From: Gracilimonas halophila
Lineage (GTDB): Bacteria; Bacteroidota; Rhodothermia; Balneolales; Balneolaceae
Direction of reading: 5' to 3'
NCBI RefSeq assembly: GCF_042684365.1
Contig: NZ_JBHULI010000024.1
Coordinates: 62,001-126,000 of the forward strand
Length of the DNA: 64,000 nucleotides
Positions within the stretch are counted from its first letter, which is position 1; each line of letters opens with the position of its first letter. Shown here piece after piece: positions 53,133 to 61,938 of the stretch. The notes beneath the pieces are model-generated. The model saw nothing but the letters and a program-made list of their open reading frames with translations, had not been told where the DNA came from and did no database searches. Position numbers and translations under genes: made by a program.

Positions 53133-53990
53133 ATGAATGAACCCCGCGTTTCGATTATTGGATTGGGACAAGTGGGTACAGCATTATTGAATGCTTTTTC
53201 TGGATGTAAGGTAGAAGTAGTTTCCGTATTCAATCGTTCTGAAATAAACCCTTCAGTGAAAGGGAAGTTTCCGAATTCTTTTTTTGGAAGAGAGTTGCCC
53301 GGTCCTGAAGAACCTATGGGAGACTTTATCATCTTAGCGGTTTCCGATGATGCTATAAAGGAAGTTGCTGAAAAACTCTCTGAGATTCTCACCCCTAATG
53401 AGAATTTGAATGTAATCCATTGTTCCGGGACTCATTCATCACAAATATTGAAATCTTTAAAAAGAAAAGGAGCTAATATTGCCTCTTTTCACCCTATTAA
53501 GGCGATTACTTCAAACACGGTTTCTTTCAAGAATATATGGTTCGATATAGAAGGGGATGAAGAGCTTTTGGGTATACTTGAGAAATTAGCTGAATTGCTG
53601 GGAGCTTCTTCATTTAGAGTTGAACCGGAAGCCAAACCATTTTTACATGCATCAGCTGTGGTGGCCTCAAATTATTTGGTGGTATTGGCTGACTTGGTAT
53701 CAAGGATCTCATCACAGGGAAATATACCTGAACATACCGCAATCAAAGCATTAGCTCCTCTAATGGAAAGTACACTTTCCAATATTACTGAACTAGGAGT
53801 TACGGATTCACTTACAGGTCCTATAGCCCGGGGTGATGCTCAAACGGTCGAGAAACATCTTCAAAGTTTAGAATCAGTTCCAAAGCTTCAGGTATTATAT
53901 AAGACTCTGGGGCTGGAAGCACTACAAATTGCTGAACGGAAAAGTGGCCATTCTTCATCATTAGGAAAAATAAAAGAATTGTTATCGTGA
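53133..53990 (+). CDS. Rossmann-like / DUF2520 domain protein
   Basis: The 285-residue protein has an N-terminal dinucleotide-binding domain with GLGQVGTALLNAF (about 9-21) and AVSDDAIKEVAE, then VIHCSGTHSSQIL and a DUF2520 C-terminal helical domain (about 150-280) with PIKAITSNTVSF and AVVASNYLVVLADLV. These proteins look like 6-phosphogluconate-dehydrogenase/ketopantoate-reductase relatives, but their reaction is unknown. ATG 53133 starts the conserved region; the open frame from 53091 adds nothing conserved and overlaps the Memo-like gene. It overlaps the next gene by 4 bases. Confidence 0.85.
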   Translation: MNEPRVSIIGLGQVGTALLNAFSGCKVEVVSVFNRSEINPSVKGKFPNSFFGRELPGPEEPMGDFIILAVSDDAIKEVAEKLSEILTPNENLNVIHCSGTHSSQILKSLKRKGANIASFHPIKAITSNTVSFKNIWFDIEGDEELLGILEKLAELLGASSFRVEPEAKPFLHASAVVASNYLVVLADLVSRISSQGNIPEHTAIKALAPLMESTLSNITELGVTDSLTGPIARGDAQTVEKHLQSLESVPKLQVLYKTLGLEALQIAERKSGHSSSLGKIKELLS

Positions 53991-54331
53991 GCTCTGGAAA
54001 ACCGAATGACTTTTATGAACGAGTATATGAGGTCGTTGCTCAAATTCCTCAGGGAAAAGTAACTTCTTATGGAGCAATCGCTCAGTATTTAGGGGTAGCA
54101 TCGGGAGCGCGTATGGTTGGGTATGCCATGAATAATTATCAAAGCTATGATCTTGAGTTTGAGCTTCCTGCTCATCGTGTTTTAAATAGGCTGGGTCAAT
54201 TGACAGGTCGGGCTCATTTTGAAGGGGATACCATGCGCGAACGTTTGTTGCAGGAAGGGATTAAGTTTAAAGAAGAATATACTGTAGACTTGGAGGGACA
54301 TTTTTGGGACCCGGAAGAGCTTGAAAACTAA
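53987..54331 (+). CDS. Alkyltransferase-like protein (ATL), Cys to Ala MGMT homologue
   Basis: The 114-residue homologue of the C-terminal domain of O6-alkylguanine-DNA alkyltransferase, with FYERVYEVVAQIPQGKVTSYGAIA and the active-site segment PAHRVLNRLG. The methyl-accepting Cys of PCHRV is Ala62, so it cannot repair by methyl transfer. Alkyltransferase-like proteins of this type bind alkylated guanine and hand it to nucleotide excision repair. The start is GTG at 53987, overlapping the DUF2520 stop by 4 bases. Confidence 0.9.
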   Translation: MSSGKPNDFYERVYEVVAQIPQGKVTSYGAIAQYLGVASGARMVGYAMNNYQSYDLEFELPAHRVLNRLGQLTGRAHFEGDTMRERLLQEGIKFKEEYTVDLEGHFWDPEELEN

Positions 54332-54436
54332 AGGTGCATATACCTTCTCCATTCTGTATAATTAGGTCAGGTTTTTGGTTCTGAGAATAAATAGTTGATT
54401 TCTTTAACGATTGGGAATTCTATAAGTGGAGTACAG

Positions 54437-55048
54437 ATGATTAAAAAAATAAACGGTTTGCTGATTATATTCTTAGGAATTACAGTCAGTGGAGTTGCAC
54501 AAAATATTACCCCTTTGAAAATGGGATCAAATGCCCCTGAAACGGATAGGGTGATCGTAGATACTTCAGATCGTAATACAACGCTTTCCGATGTCGCAGA
54601 TAATAATGGTCTTATTGTTATTTTTTCTTGTAATACTTGCCCATGGGTAGCAAAATGGGAAGATCGGTATAATGAGATTTCAAGTCTGGCTAATCAGAAT
54701 GATGTGGGTATGATTGCACTGAATTCGAATGAACGTACCCGAGACAGAGGGGAGGCCATGGAAGACATGAGAAGACGAGCCCAAAAACAAGGATATAATT
54801 TTATTTATGCTCTGGACAAAGATCATATTATTGCGGATGCTTTTGGAGCAACTCGAACACCGGAGGTCTTTTTATTTGATGAGAATCTTGAATTGGTGTA
54901 CCACGGTGCAATTGATGATAATGCTGAAAACGGTAGTGAAGCGAACTCAAGGCATCTTGAAGAGGCTATAGTAACTATAGCAAGTGGAAACGATATCCAA
55001 AAAAGAAGAACTCAAATTCAAGGATGTACCATCAAGCGGACTGAGTAA
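54437..55048 (+). CDS. Secreted thioredoxin-like (redoxin) protein
   Basis: The 203-residue protein from ATG 54437 has a GGAG site 5 bases upstream and a signal peptide (about 1-22, ending GVAQ). The redoxin domain has SCNTCPWVAKWEDRYNEI with the CxxC pair Cys65/Cys68 and DAFGATRTPEVFLFDENL, where the cis-Pro lies. It belongs with AhpC/TSA-type periplasmic redoxins; donor and target are unknown. A strong terminator follows 25 bases after the stop. Confidence 0.88.
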   Translation: MIKKINGLLIIFLGITVSGVAQNITPLKMGSNAPETDRVIVDTSDRNTTLSDVADNNGLIVIFSCNTCPWVAKWEDRYNEISSLANQNDVGMIALNSNERTRDRGEAMEDMRRRAQKQGYNFIYALDKDHIIADAFGATRTPEVFLFDENLELVYHGAIDDNAENGSEANSRHLEEAIVTIASGNDIQKRRTQIQGCTIKRTE

Positions 55049-55072
55049 TTTTCATCAAAAACCCGTAGTTTT

Positions 55073-55099
55073 AAGCCACGCCACAAACGTGGCTTTTTT
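55073..55099 (+). terminator. Rho-independent terminator after the thioredoxin-like gene
   Basis: AAGCCACG (55073-55080), loop CCACAAA, CGTGGCTT (55088-55095), then four more T's to 55099. Confidence 0.92.
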
Positions 55100-55147
55100 A
55101 TTGAATGATGTTTTACCAAAAAGTATCCAAGGAACTAAAAGAGAATA

Positions 55148-55528
55148 ATGCCGACCTGGACTTTACATACTGAATTTAAATTTGACGCTGCTCATTATAT
55201 AGACGGATATGATGGTAAGTGTGGCCGAATGCATGGCCATTCCTATAAAGTTAAGATGACAGCTAAATCAAACAAGTTGAACCCATCTCAATATCTGGAA
55301 ACTCCCGATATGGTGTGTGATTTTAAAGAATTGAAGTGGGCTGCGAAAGATTCTGAAAAAGGTGGTTTTGACCATGGATTTCTGAATGAATTGATGCCCG
55401 ACAATACTACTGCTGAACGGATCGCTGAGTTTATTCATAAAGAAACCAAGAATAGAATTCCGGATGATATTGAATTAACTGTTACCGTTTGGGAAACAGA
55501 AACAAGTTGGGTCGAATACACGGATTAA
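55148..55528 (+). CDS. queD: 6-carboxytetrahydropterin synthase QueD
   Basis: Second step of the queuosine/7-deazaguanine pathway: 7,8-dihydroneopterin triphosphate to 6-carboxytetrahydropterin. The zinc ligands appear as FDAAHY (His near residue 14) and GRMHGHSYKV, with the catalytic Cys just before (GKCGRMHGH). An acidic VCDFKELKWA segment and DNTTAERIAEFIH follow, as in 6-pyruvoyl-tetrahydropterin synthase relatives. It has 126 residues and directly abuts queE (one-base spacing). Confidence 0.93.
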   Translation: MPTWTLHTEFKFDAAHYIDGYDGKCGRMHGHSYKVKMTAKSNKLNPSQYLETPDMVCDFKELKWAAKDSEKGGFDHGFLNELMPDNTTAERIAEFIHKETKNRIPDDIELTVTVWETETSWVEYTD

Positions 55529-56179
55529 ATGTTTAAAGTAGAAAACCATACCGAAACGCTTACCGACACCAAAGACTTCATGGATGTCGAATATCCTGTA
55601 ATGGAACACTTTTATACCATTCAGGGAGAAGGAGCTCATACAGGTCGAGCCTCATATTTCATTCGCACCGCCGGGTGTGATGTGAATTGTTGGTGGTGTG
55701 ATGTCAAAGATAGCTGGGAAGAAGAAGGTCACCCCAGGTTAACCGTGAAAGAGCTTGTTTATGCAGCTGAGAATAGCGGGGCTCCGTTTGCAGTTATCAC
55801 AGGTGGGGAGCCACTGCTACATGACCTGCTTCCTCTGACTCTGGGATTAAAATCAGCCGGATTACAGGTGCATATTGAAACAAGTGGATCTTCACCTTTA
55901 TCAGGACAGTTAGACTGGATTACACTTTCTCCAAAACGGTTTAAAAAACCAACTGCGGAAGTATTTGACTATGTGGATGAGCTGAAGGTTGTTGTTCTTA
56001 CAAAGAAAGACCTGAAGTGGGCTGAAGATAATGCAGCGAAATGTCCCGAAGGAACAAAACTGCTATTACAGCCTGAATGGGAAACCCCAAAATCTATAGA
56101 TATTATTGTGGAATATGTTAAGAAACATCCTGAATGGGGAATAAGCCTTCAGGCACATAAATTTTTAAAAGTACCATAA
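55529..56179 (+). CDS. queE: 7-carboxy-7-deazaguanine synthase QueE
   Basis: Radical SAM enzyme that contracts 6-carboxytetrahydropterin to 7-carboxy-7-deazaguanine. The cluster motif is C-x3-C-x2-C in GCDVNCWWCDVK, with TIQGEGAHTGRASYF before it and VITGGEPLLHDLLP after, the standard QueE order. Its 216 residues are normal. ATG 55529 follows queD immediately, and its TAA stop overlaps the SDR start (TAATG). QueC, QueF and Tgt are not in this window. Confidence 0.94.
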   Translation: MFKVENHTETLTDTKDFMDVEYPVMEHFYTIQGEGAHTGRASYFIRTAGCDVNCWWCDVKDSWEEEGHPRLTVKELVYAAENSGAPFAVITGGEPLLHDLLPLTLGLKSAGLQVHIETSGSSPLSGQLDWITLSPKRFKKPTAEVFDYVDELKVVVLTKKDLKWAEDNAAKCPEGTKLLLQPEWETPKSIDIIVEYVKKHPEWGISLQAHKFLKVP

Positions 56180-56892
56180 TGAGTTTTCAACGATCATCTG
56201 TTTTAATAACTGGTGGAAGCAAAGGAATAGGCCTATCTATTGCGAAAGTATTCTCCAGGGAAACCGATCACCCTCTTGTTCTGATCGCACGAAATAGGGA
56301 TGAATTGGAGGAGGCTAAAGAGATATGCCTCGAAGATGGGGCTACAGAGGTTCATACTATTTCCGTTGATATCACGGACAAAAATGCTGTTTCGAATATT
56401 CCCTTTACTGATTATGATCCAGGAATTATTATTAACAATGCCGGTTCTTTTCTGTTTAAAAAATTAAAGGATACTTCAGTTGAAGAATTTGACAGGCAGT
56501 TTCAGATCAATGCATTTGGTGCTTTCAACATCACAAAATCTATTCTTCCTGAATTAGAAAAGAAGGAGAGAGGACTCATCGTCAATATTTGTTCTATGGG
56601 GTCTTTGGAAGGTCTAAAAGACAGTGGAGCCTATTCAATGTCAAAACATGCCTTACTTGGATACACACGCTCGCTAAGAAAGGAATTAATGAATTCCAAG
56701 ATTGCGGTATCAGCTATTAACCTTGGACAGACCTACTCTACATCATGGCAAGATGTAGATATCGCCCAGGAGAAATTAATTGATCCCGAAGATGTAGGGA
56801 AACTGATAATTTCTTTATCGCAATTAAGCATTCGAAGTGTTGTTGAGGAGATAACACTGATGCCTCAGGGTGGAAAAGTAGCACCTATGTGA
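56179..56892 (+). CDS. Short-chain dehydrogenase/reductase (SDR family)
   Basis: 237 residues of classical SDR type. The NAD(P) site is TGGSKGIG (about 12-19), NNAG appears as INNAGS, the catalytic Ser lies in ICSMGSLEG and the active-site YxxxK is YSMSK. The coenzyme is probably NADPH, from the basic IARNRDE following strand beta2. The substrate is not predictable; sepiapterin reductase-like enzymes and acyl reductases share these motifs. It overlaps queE by one base (TAATG), so co-translation with queD/queE is likely. Confidence 0.88.
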   Translation: MSFQRSSVLITGGSKGIGLSIAKVFSRETDHPLVLIARNRDELEEAKEICLEDGATEVHTISVDITDKNAVSNIPFTDYDPGIIINNAGSFLFKKLKDTSVEEFDRQFQINAFGAFNITKSILPELEKKERGLIVNICSMGSLEGLKDSGAYSMSKHALLGYTRSLRKELMNSKIAVSAINLGQTYSTSWQDVDIAQEKLIDPEDVGKLIISLSQLSIRSVVEEITLMPQGGKVAPM

Positions 56893-56903
56893 TATCTATC
56901 TCA

Positions 56904-56932
56904 CGGTCTGCCGGCTCCAAGCCGTCTGACCG
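56904..56932 (+). repeat. Two-part hairpin/dyad upstream of pilin-like gene
   Basis: CGGTC (56904-56908) pairs with GACCG (56928-56932). After a 3x3 internal loop, CGGCT (56912-56916) pairs with AGCCG (56920-56924) around loop CCA. No T-tract follows, so it is not a plain terminator for the SDR gene. Confidence 0.5.
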
Positions 56933-57004
56933 ATTGGTTGAGTAGGGCTTCAGGGGATCCAAGTTTTGTAATTATATTAATCCGTCATTTTGCACTTGTA
57001 TCAT

Positions 57005-57031
57005 CGATCAGATGGGTAATCCATCAGATCG
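57005..57031 (+). repeat. 11-bp dyad (CGATC-A-GATGG / CCATC-A-GATCG)
   Basis: CGATCAGATGG (57005-57015) and CCATCAGATCG (57021-57031) are inverted copies except for a central A/A mismatch, around loop GTAAT. It could be an operator or a structured RNA stem upstream of the pilin-like gene. The half GATCAGATC recurs at about 61875-61915. Confidence 0.55.
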
Positions 57032-57391
57032 GGGTTTGGTGGCAGAAAAGAATTATTCCTAATCACATATGATCTTTCTACCTTAGGAAAAACGTATCAC
57101 TATAAGAAAAAGAATCAATCCGGAAGCAGTACTAACATGTATAACAGTTTGAGTTGGTTCCCAATATTAAATTTGGGCTTAAAAGAAATAAATTTGAAAA
57201 CATTAAAAAATTTTAATGAAATTTCTTTTGTAACAACTACCAAGAACTACACTCTTATTAGAGAAACAAAGACATACTCAACACTAAATATTTTCTAATT
57301 TACTTTGACGCACTTATTCATAACATTTGCATCAGATAAATTGAAAACAGTTTACAACAAACAAACAAAACACAACAACTAGGAGATCATC

Positions 57392-57856
57392 TTGGGTCAA
57401 CAACAATTATTACTCGTTATTCTTGTAACAATCATCGTAGGTATTGCGACGGTTGTGGCTATTAATACATTTGGATCAGCTGCTGATTCAGCTAACATCG
57501 ATGCTGTTCGTCAGGACATCGCAACATTCGCAGCTTCTGCACAAGGCTACTTCATGAAGCCTGAAATGCTTGGCGGCGGTGGCGGTGACTGGGAAGGTAT
57601 TACTTTCAATACTGTAGCATTCCCAGCTGATGAAGTTGCAAATGCTGGATTAACTGCTGTTAATGCTAATGGTGTTTATACTTTCGCTGCACCAGCTGCT
57701 ACTGATACTGTATTTACAATTTCAGGCCATCCATCAAGTAGAATTGACGGACCGGTAACAGCTACCGCAACAGCAACTCAAGGAAACGGTCCTTTAATTG
57801 CTGAAATTGGACCAGGTGGTATTAACTGGAACTGTGCTACTTGTAGCAACCAGTAA
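57392..57856 (+). CDS. Small pilin-like secreted protein with MGQQQLLL N-terminus
   Basis: 154 residues. After MG comes QQQLLL and a hydrophobic helix to about residue 25, then a helical DSANIDAVRQDIATFAASAQGYF segment. The C-terminal part is Gly/Ala/Thr-rich and beta-like, with GGGGGDW (about 62-68), FTISGHPSS and a CATC pair near the end. The layout (tiny leader ending in Gly, N-terminal helix, soluble globular C-terminus) is that of a type IV pilin or class III signal protein, but Glu5 of true pilins is Leu. I know no characterised family for it. The TTG start has an excellent AGGAG site 6 bases upstream, and a strong terminator follows. Confidence 0.78.
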   Translation: MGQQQLLLVILVTIIVGIATVVAINTFGSAADSANIDAVRQDIATFAASAQGYFMKPEMLGGGGGDWEGITFNTVAFPADEVANAGLTAVNANGVYTFAAPAATDTVFTISGHPSSRIDGPVTATATATQGNGPLIAEIGPGGINWNCATCSNQ

Positions 57857-57884
57857 GCCAACTCGTTTTTTACTAACGATGTGA

Positions 57885-57916
57885 AAAATGGCTCCTTTCT
57901 CAGGAGCCATTTTTAT
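57885..57916 (+). terminator. Rho-independent terminator after the pilin-like gene
   Basis: AAAATGGCTCCT (57885-57896), loop TTCTC, AGGAGCCATTTT (57902-57913), with further T at 57914. The paralogue starts 24 bases further on, so it would need read-through or its own promoter. Confidence 0.93.
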
Positions 57917-57939
57917 ATTAAAAAACTTGAGAAATAGCT

Positions 57940-58313
57940 ATGGGCAACAGAGAATTATTACTTGTTATATTAGTTACGGTTTTAGTAGCAATTAGTATTG
58001 GTGTTGCTGTACGAACGATACCGGATCAGAAGTTAGTCCCAGCCGAACGGCGATAATTGAAGGTATAAATACTGCAGTAGGTCGATCAATAGCTTATTAT
58101 GAACGCCCTGAAGTATATGGAGGAGGAGCAAGTTCCTTCGAAAACATTACTTTCAATGATTTATTAATGGATAGCGTTAATGGAAATGGAAGATTTGAAC
58201 TCACTAATAAAACCCATACTTCATTCACGATTATTGGATATCCAAGTGGAACTGGTCAAACTCCTATCACCGTAATAGTTTATCGCGATTCTGTAAAATG
58301 GGTGAATGAATAA
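57940..58313 (+). pseudogene. Second MGxxxLLL pilin-like gene, frameshifted
   Basis: ATG 57940 opens MGNRELLLVILVT, the same N-terminal helix as the gene before, but the frame hits TAA at 58054-58056. From about 58017 a frame shifted by one base reads DTGSEVSPSRTAIIEGINTA and continues to a stop at 58311-58313. It includes VYGGGASSFENITFND and FTIIGYPSG, which match the first protein's GGGGGDWEGITFNT and FTISGHPSS. A one-base deletion near 58011-58017 (GTACGAACGAT) restores one frame. The cause may be a pseudogene, a sequencing error or, less likely, programmed frameshifting; no slippery tract is visible. Confidence 0.75.
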
Positions 58314-58364
58314 GAACCTCTTTTCTATGCTAAGCATTTAGGTTCATACCTTGACCGATTTTTA

Positions 58365-58399
58365 GATTAAGCCACCCGTATCTTTTCTATAGCTTAATC
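58365..58399 (+). repeat. Inverted repeat GATTAAGC/GCTTAATC between convergent genes
   Basis: GATTAAGC (58365-58372) and GCTTAATC (58392-58399) are a perfect 8-bp inverted pair with a 19-base spacer, lying between the pilin-like paralogue and the convergent cytochrome gene. Possible bidirectional terminator, but no T-tract is visible. Confidence 0.35.
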
Positions 58400-58455
58400 C
58401 AACTTACTATCTTTTAATACTAATGTACTTCGTAATTCATCAGGTCGATTTATGG

Positions 58456-61094
58456 TCAATCATGATCATGTTCCTGATCTTCAATACCAGACGAACTGCC
58501 ACTTCCTTCTTTAAACAATTGGCTGTCAGGATTACCACCGGATCTTAGATAGGCAATCAGGTCTCTCAGTTCATCTTCACTAAGTGGATCTATCAGACCT
58601 TCCGGCATTTGTGATATTTCTGATTTCTTTATGGAAGCGACTTCCTCTTTATCTGCAATTACAGGAGGTTGATCCGGGTTTCTTGGGTAGATCTTAACTT
58701 GTTCTTGCTCTTCAACAACCAATCCTGATACAGTTTTTCCATTGGTCTGGGTGACAATAGAACTGTTGTATTGATCTGAAATAAGCGCATTGGGTTCAAT
58801 GATATCTTCCAGTAAAACCGGAACAGAAGCTCTCATTCCAACGGAACTTAAATCGGGACCAATATTTCCACCATAACCATTAAAACGATGGCATGATGCA
58901 CACCCTGTAGCAAAAAAGGCATTCCTGCCATTTTTAAAATTTCTATTGGTAAGGTAATCTGCTACTTCCCCGAGCGCCTCATCAACGGTCCAGTCTCTCC
59001 CCGGTCCTTCGGGTGGTTGTACATCAAAAGATGGTTCCTGAATTAAATTTACACCTGTTATATCTGAAACTGCATTGTGTTCCTCTTCACTGGCATTCTG
59101 CAAAGCATCTTCACGGATCTTAGTTAAATAGCCTCCATAGCTTGAGCCTCCGGGGGCTTCTGCAGCTTTATTGATAAAGGTGAAATATTCCCGTCTTTGA
59201 TCTATGGTCCAGCCATCGCGAAGATTTTTCAATAAAAAAGCGTATTTAATTTTACTAGTGGGGGGAGGGTTCTCCAACATTTTTTGAATGGTACCGTCAT
59301 TGTTGTTTGGTAAACCAACCCAATTCGGTTCGGGATCCTCTTTAGTTTGATCGATAAGATCCATTGCTTTATCAATGACTCTGGTATCTTTGAGATAAAC
59401 CAAAATTCGAACTAACTCGATGTTTACTCTGTGATCTTCAGTAGGCAGTAACTCAATTAGAGTATCTGTAATTTGTTTCTTTTGATCTGGTTCCGGCTCT
59501 CCCAACCTGGTAAATATCAGGGAAATTGAGCGCAGATATCCAAGCTTTTTTTCTTTATCCAGAGTGTTGATATCGATTTCCAGAAGAGATCGGCTTGCCT
59601 GGGGTCGATAAGAAACATCCCCTGAACGAGTAAGGGCCATTATCACGGTAATTCTGGCCTGATAATTTTGCTCAGATAACGCTTTTTGATCCCATATACT
59701 AACAGGTTGAGATTCAACAGCAAGCCTTGCCGCGTAGCGTATGTATCGGTCATCTGAGTTTAGGTGAGGCCATGCTTTAGCTATAGCTTGGGAATTTATA
59801 TTTCCATGATATGCTTCTAACTCTTTTCTCAATTCCCTTGCATTTGCAGCTTTTTCATTACGAGGTAATTCCGCAGGCGTAGTGGATTCATTACCGTTAT
59901 AGATAACTCTGTATAGCTTGGTGTCGTTGGCTCGGCCTCCTGTAATGAAATATAAAGCTCCGTCTGAACCGATAACCGCATCGGTGACCGGTAATTCATT
60001 TCCGGTTAAAAACTTTTCAACTTCTGCAGAGTATGATGCTCCCTCAGGAGTAAGATGGAAGGCATATATTGTCCCATAAAGCCAATCAAGTCCATAAAGT
60101 GCATGCTGGTATTGAGCCGGAAACTTAGCCCCTGTTCCAAATACCAGACCTGTCGGTGAACCTCTGCCAATATTCACAATAGGAGGCAGGCTGTCTTCAT
60201 AATACTCTTTCCATTTTCCGCTGCCACTTCTCCAACCGAAGTCACTTCCACTTGTGACATGCAATAATCGGGTAGGGCGGTACCACGGCATTCCAAGATC
60301 ATACTCCATGTCAGAGTCAAAGGTGAACAGTTCTCCATGAGGACTCACTGCTGCATCGTACTGATTGCGATAGCCTATACTGAACATCTCCCATTTAGAA
60401 CCATCGGGATTCATGCGGGCGATATACCCACCGGGGGCAAATATTCCACGGGCATTCCCGCGCATATCCCACTGACGTGGCAATAAGATATCTTCATCCC
60501 AAGATGGTAATCTGCTGGAAGTGAGCTCAGGAGCAGGGGTATAATTCCCATTTACGATGAATAATCCATCGTTTTCAGGGGTTTTAATTACGCTATGATT
60601 TCCATGCTCTGCAAGTTTTTCAGGCCCTCCAATATATTCCATTACATCAAATTCTTCAGTGCCCTTGGTGTCGCGCATCCGAAAAATTCCTTTTCCGGGT
60701 ACATTTGTATATAAGTGTTCATAGGCAAAAGTAAGTCCGTGAGCCCCGGAAAGCGGCATCAGCAATTCTTTTGTTCTAACATTAGGGAGATCAGAGTCGG
60801 TCGATTCAGATATGATAATTCGAAAAAAACCTTTATCACTTTGATCCGATGCTATTAAATGACCATTAGGACCTAAAGTAAGTGATATCCAGGTGCTCTG
60901 ACTTCCTCTTGGCACTGAATATAATTCTTGAACCTCAAAGCCCGGCAGTGTAATAATTTCCGGACTATCTGAGATATCTTGATCAGAATCTAAGGTTGAG
61001 ATATCCTGTGAATCAGGATTTGAACTACAACCGGAAAAAATAAAAGTGAGAGGGTAAATAATTGGAGTAAGGATCTTGTAGAAGTTCTTCTCAT
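58456..61094 (-). CDS. Secreted propeller/HEAT/c-type cytochrome lipoprotein, signal peptide out of frame
   Basis: The main open frame is about 819 residues, from 60915. Its N-terminal half is a sorbosone/glucose dehydrogenase-like propeller (LTLGPNGHLIASDQ, GDWRSG-type motifs). A helical repeat region (about 350-560) follows, then a cytochrome c domain with CASCH heme site (about 669) and a distal Met candidate in SQMPEG. This is the common 'membrane-bound dehydrogenase/heme domain' layout. Upstream, frame C reads LTFIFSGCSSNPDSQD, a lipobox, but has no start; ATG 61094 opens MRRTSTRSLLQLF in another frame. They join if the A6 run at 61035-61040 gained one A. Either a phase/indel event or an assembly error. 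It reads toward the convergent pilin-like region. Confidence 0.82.
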
Positions 61095-61134
61095 TGGTGC
61101 AGTTTTAATAATTCTAGTTGCGAGGCCTTATTCG

Positions 61135-61845
61135 CTAAAGTTTTCTAAATAAAATATTCCGGTATTCAACCTTCATGGGAGGCCCAAGGTGTAACTGAAA
61201 TCCAAGCAAGCCATCTTCCTTCATTTTACTTCCATGATCGGTGCCTATACTCATTACGCGGCCATTTATTACATGTATCAAAGTGTTTTCTTTTGCTATA
61301 ATTTTATACGAATTCCATCCATCAGTCTCTATATGAGCTAATAGGTCATCTGCATTTCCCAATGAGCCTATTTCATGAACCTGATTTCCTGCATCAATTA
61401 TTGTAACCTGACCCCTGCGAGCCAGAAAAGCTCTGCCTTTATCCTCATATAATTGTCCGGTATATTCATTGTTCCCATCTATATCTGCCTGGTAGCCACG
61501 CAATACAAACTCTTTTCCTTCTACAGTTTCACTTCGATAGTTAATTCCACTGTTACCGCTGTCAGAAATTCTATACTCTAATTTAAGTTCAAAGTCTTCA
61601 GTCAGCTCTTCATTCCAGATAAAGAAAGAGTGCTCAATAATGATGTTATCAGGAGTTGTCTCGCCTGTAAGGACTCCATCTTCAAATCGCCAGTGGCTAG
61701 GGTTTCCTTTCCATTCATCTAAGGTATTTTCTGTCAAGATCTCACGAAAGCTGTTATCAGGTTGTGATTCAGCTATTTCTTGAGTGCATGTTGAGAAGAT
61801 CAAGATTGGTATGATTAGAAAATAAATCGATGATAAGTTCTTCAT
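61135..61845 (-). CDS. DUF1080 (3-keto-disaccharide hydrolase domain) lipoprotein
   Basis: 236-residue lipoprotein: signal peptide with lipobox ending FSTC at Cys20, then a DUF1080 concanavalin-like beta-sandwich. Characteristic segments are HWRFEDGVLTGETTPDN, FELKLEYRISDSGNSGINYRSE, YQADIDGN and AHIETDGWNSYKIIAKENTLIHVING. DUF1080 proteins act on 3-keto-sugars in characterised cases and often sit beside dehydrogenases. Here the heme/propeller protein is the next gene (40 bases), supporting an extracytoplasmic sugar-oxidation system; the exact substrate is unknown. Confidence 0.88.
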   Translation of the reverse strand: MKNLSSIYFLIIPILIFSTCTQEIAESQPDNSFREILTENTLDEWKGNPSHWRFEDGVLTGETTPDNIIIEHSFFIWNEELTEDFELKLEYRISDSGNSGINYRSETVEGKEFVLRGYQADIDGNNEYTGQLYEDKGRAFLARRGQVTIIDAGNQVHEIGSLGNADDLLAHIETDGWNSYKIIAKENTLIHVINGRVMSIGTDHGSKMKEDGLLGFQLHLGPPMKVEYRNILFRKL

Positions 61846-61938
61846 TTCAGAACATAGTTTAATTCAATGATCAGATCATATGCCATCTCTAAAATGGTGA
61901 TTCGATCAGATCGGTTATTTAGAAGAAAGATCAAATAC

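Larger units (their letters stand above)
56893..57391. other. 499-base gene-free regulatory stretch upstream of the pilin-like gene
   Basis: No open frame in this stretch is supported. It contains two strong dyads (56904-56932 and 57005-57031), then AT-rich sequence and a roughly 60-base probable 5' UTR. A weak -7-like AACATTTG (57322-57329) has no good partner box. Its length is exceptional for this window, where most gaps are under 200 bases. Confidence 0.6.

Noticed and set aside
57300..57391. Sigma-54 (-24/-12) promoter for the pilin-like gene
   Set aside because: TTGCA is present near 57326 but the GG element 12 bases upstream of it is missing.
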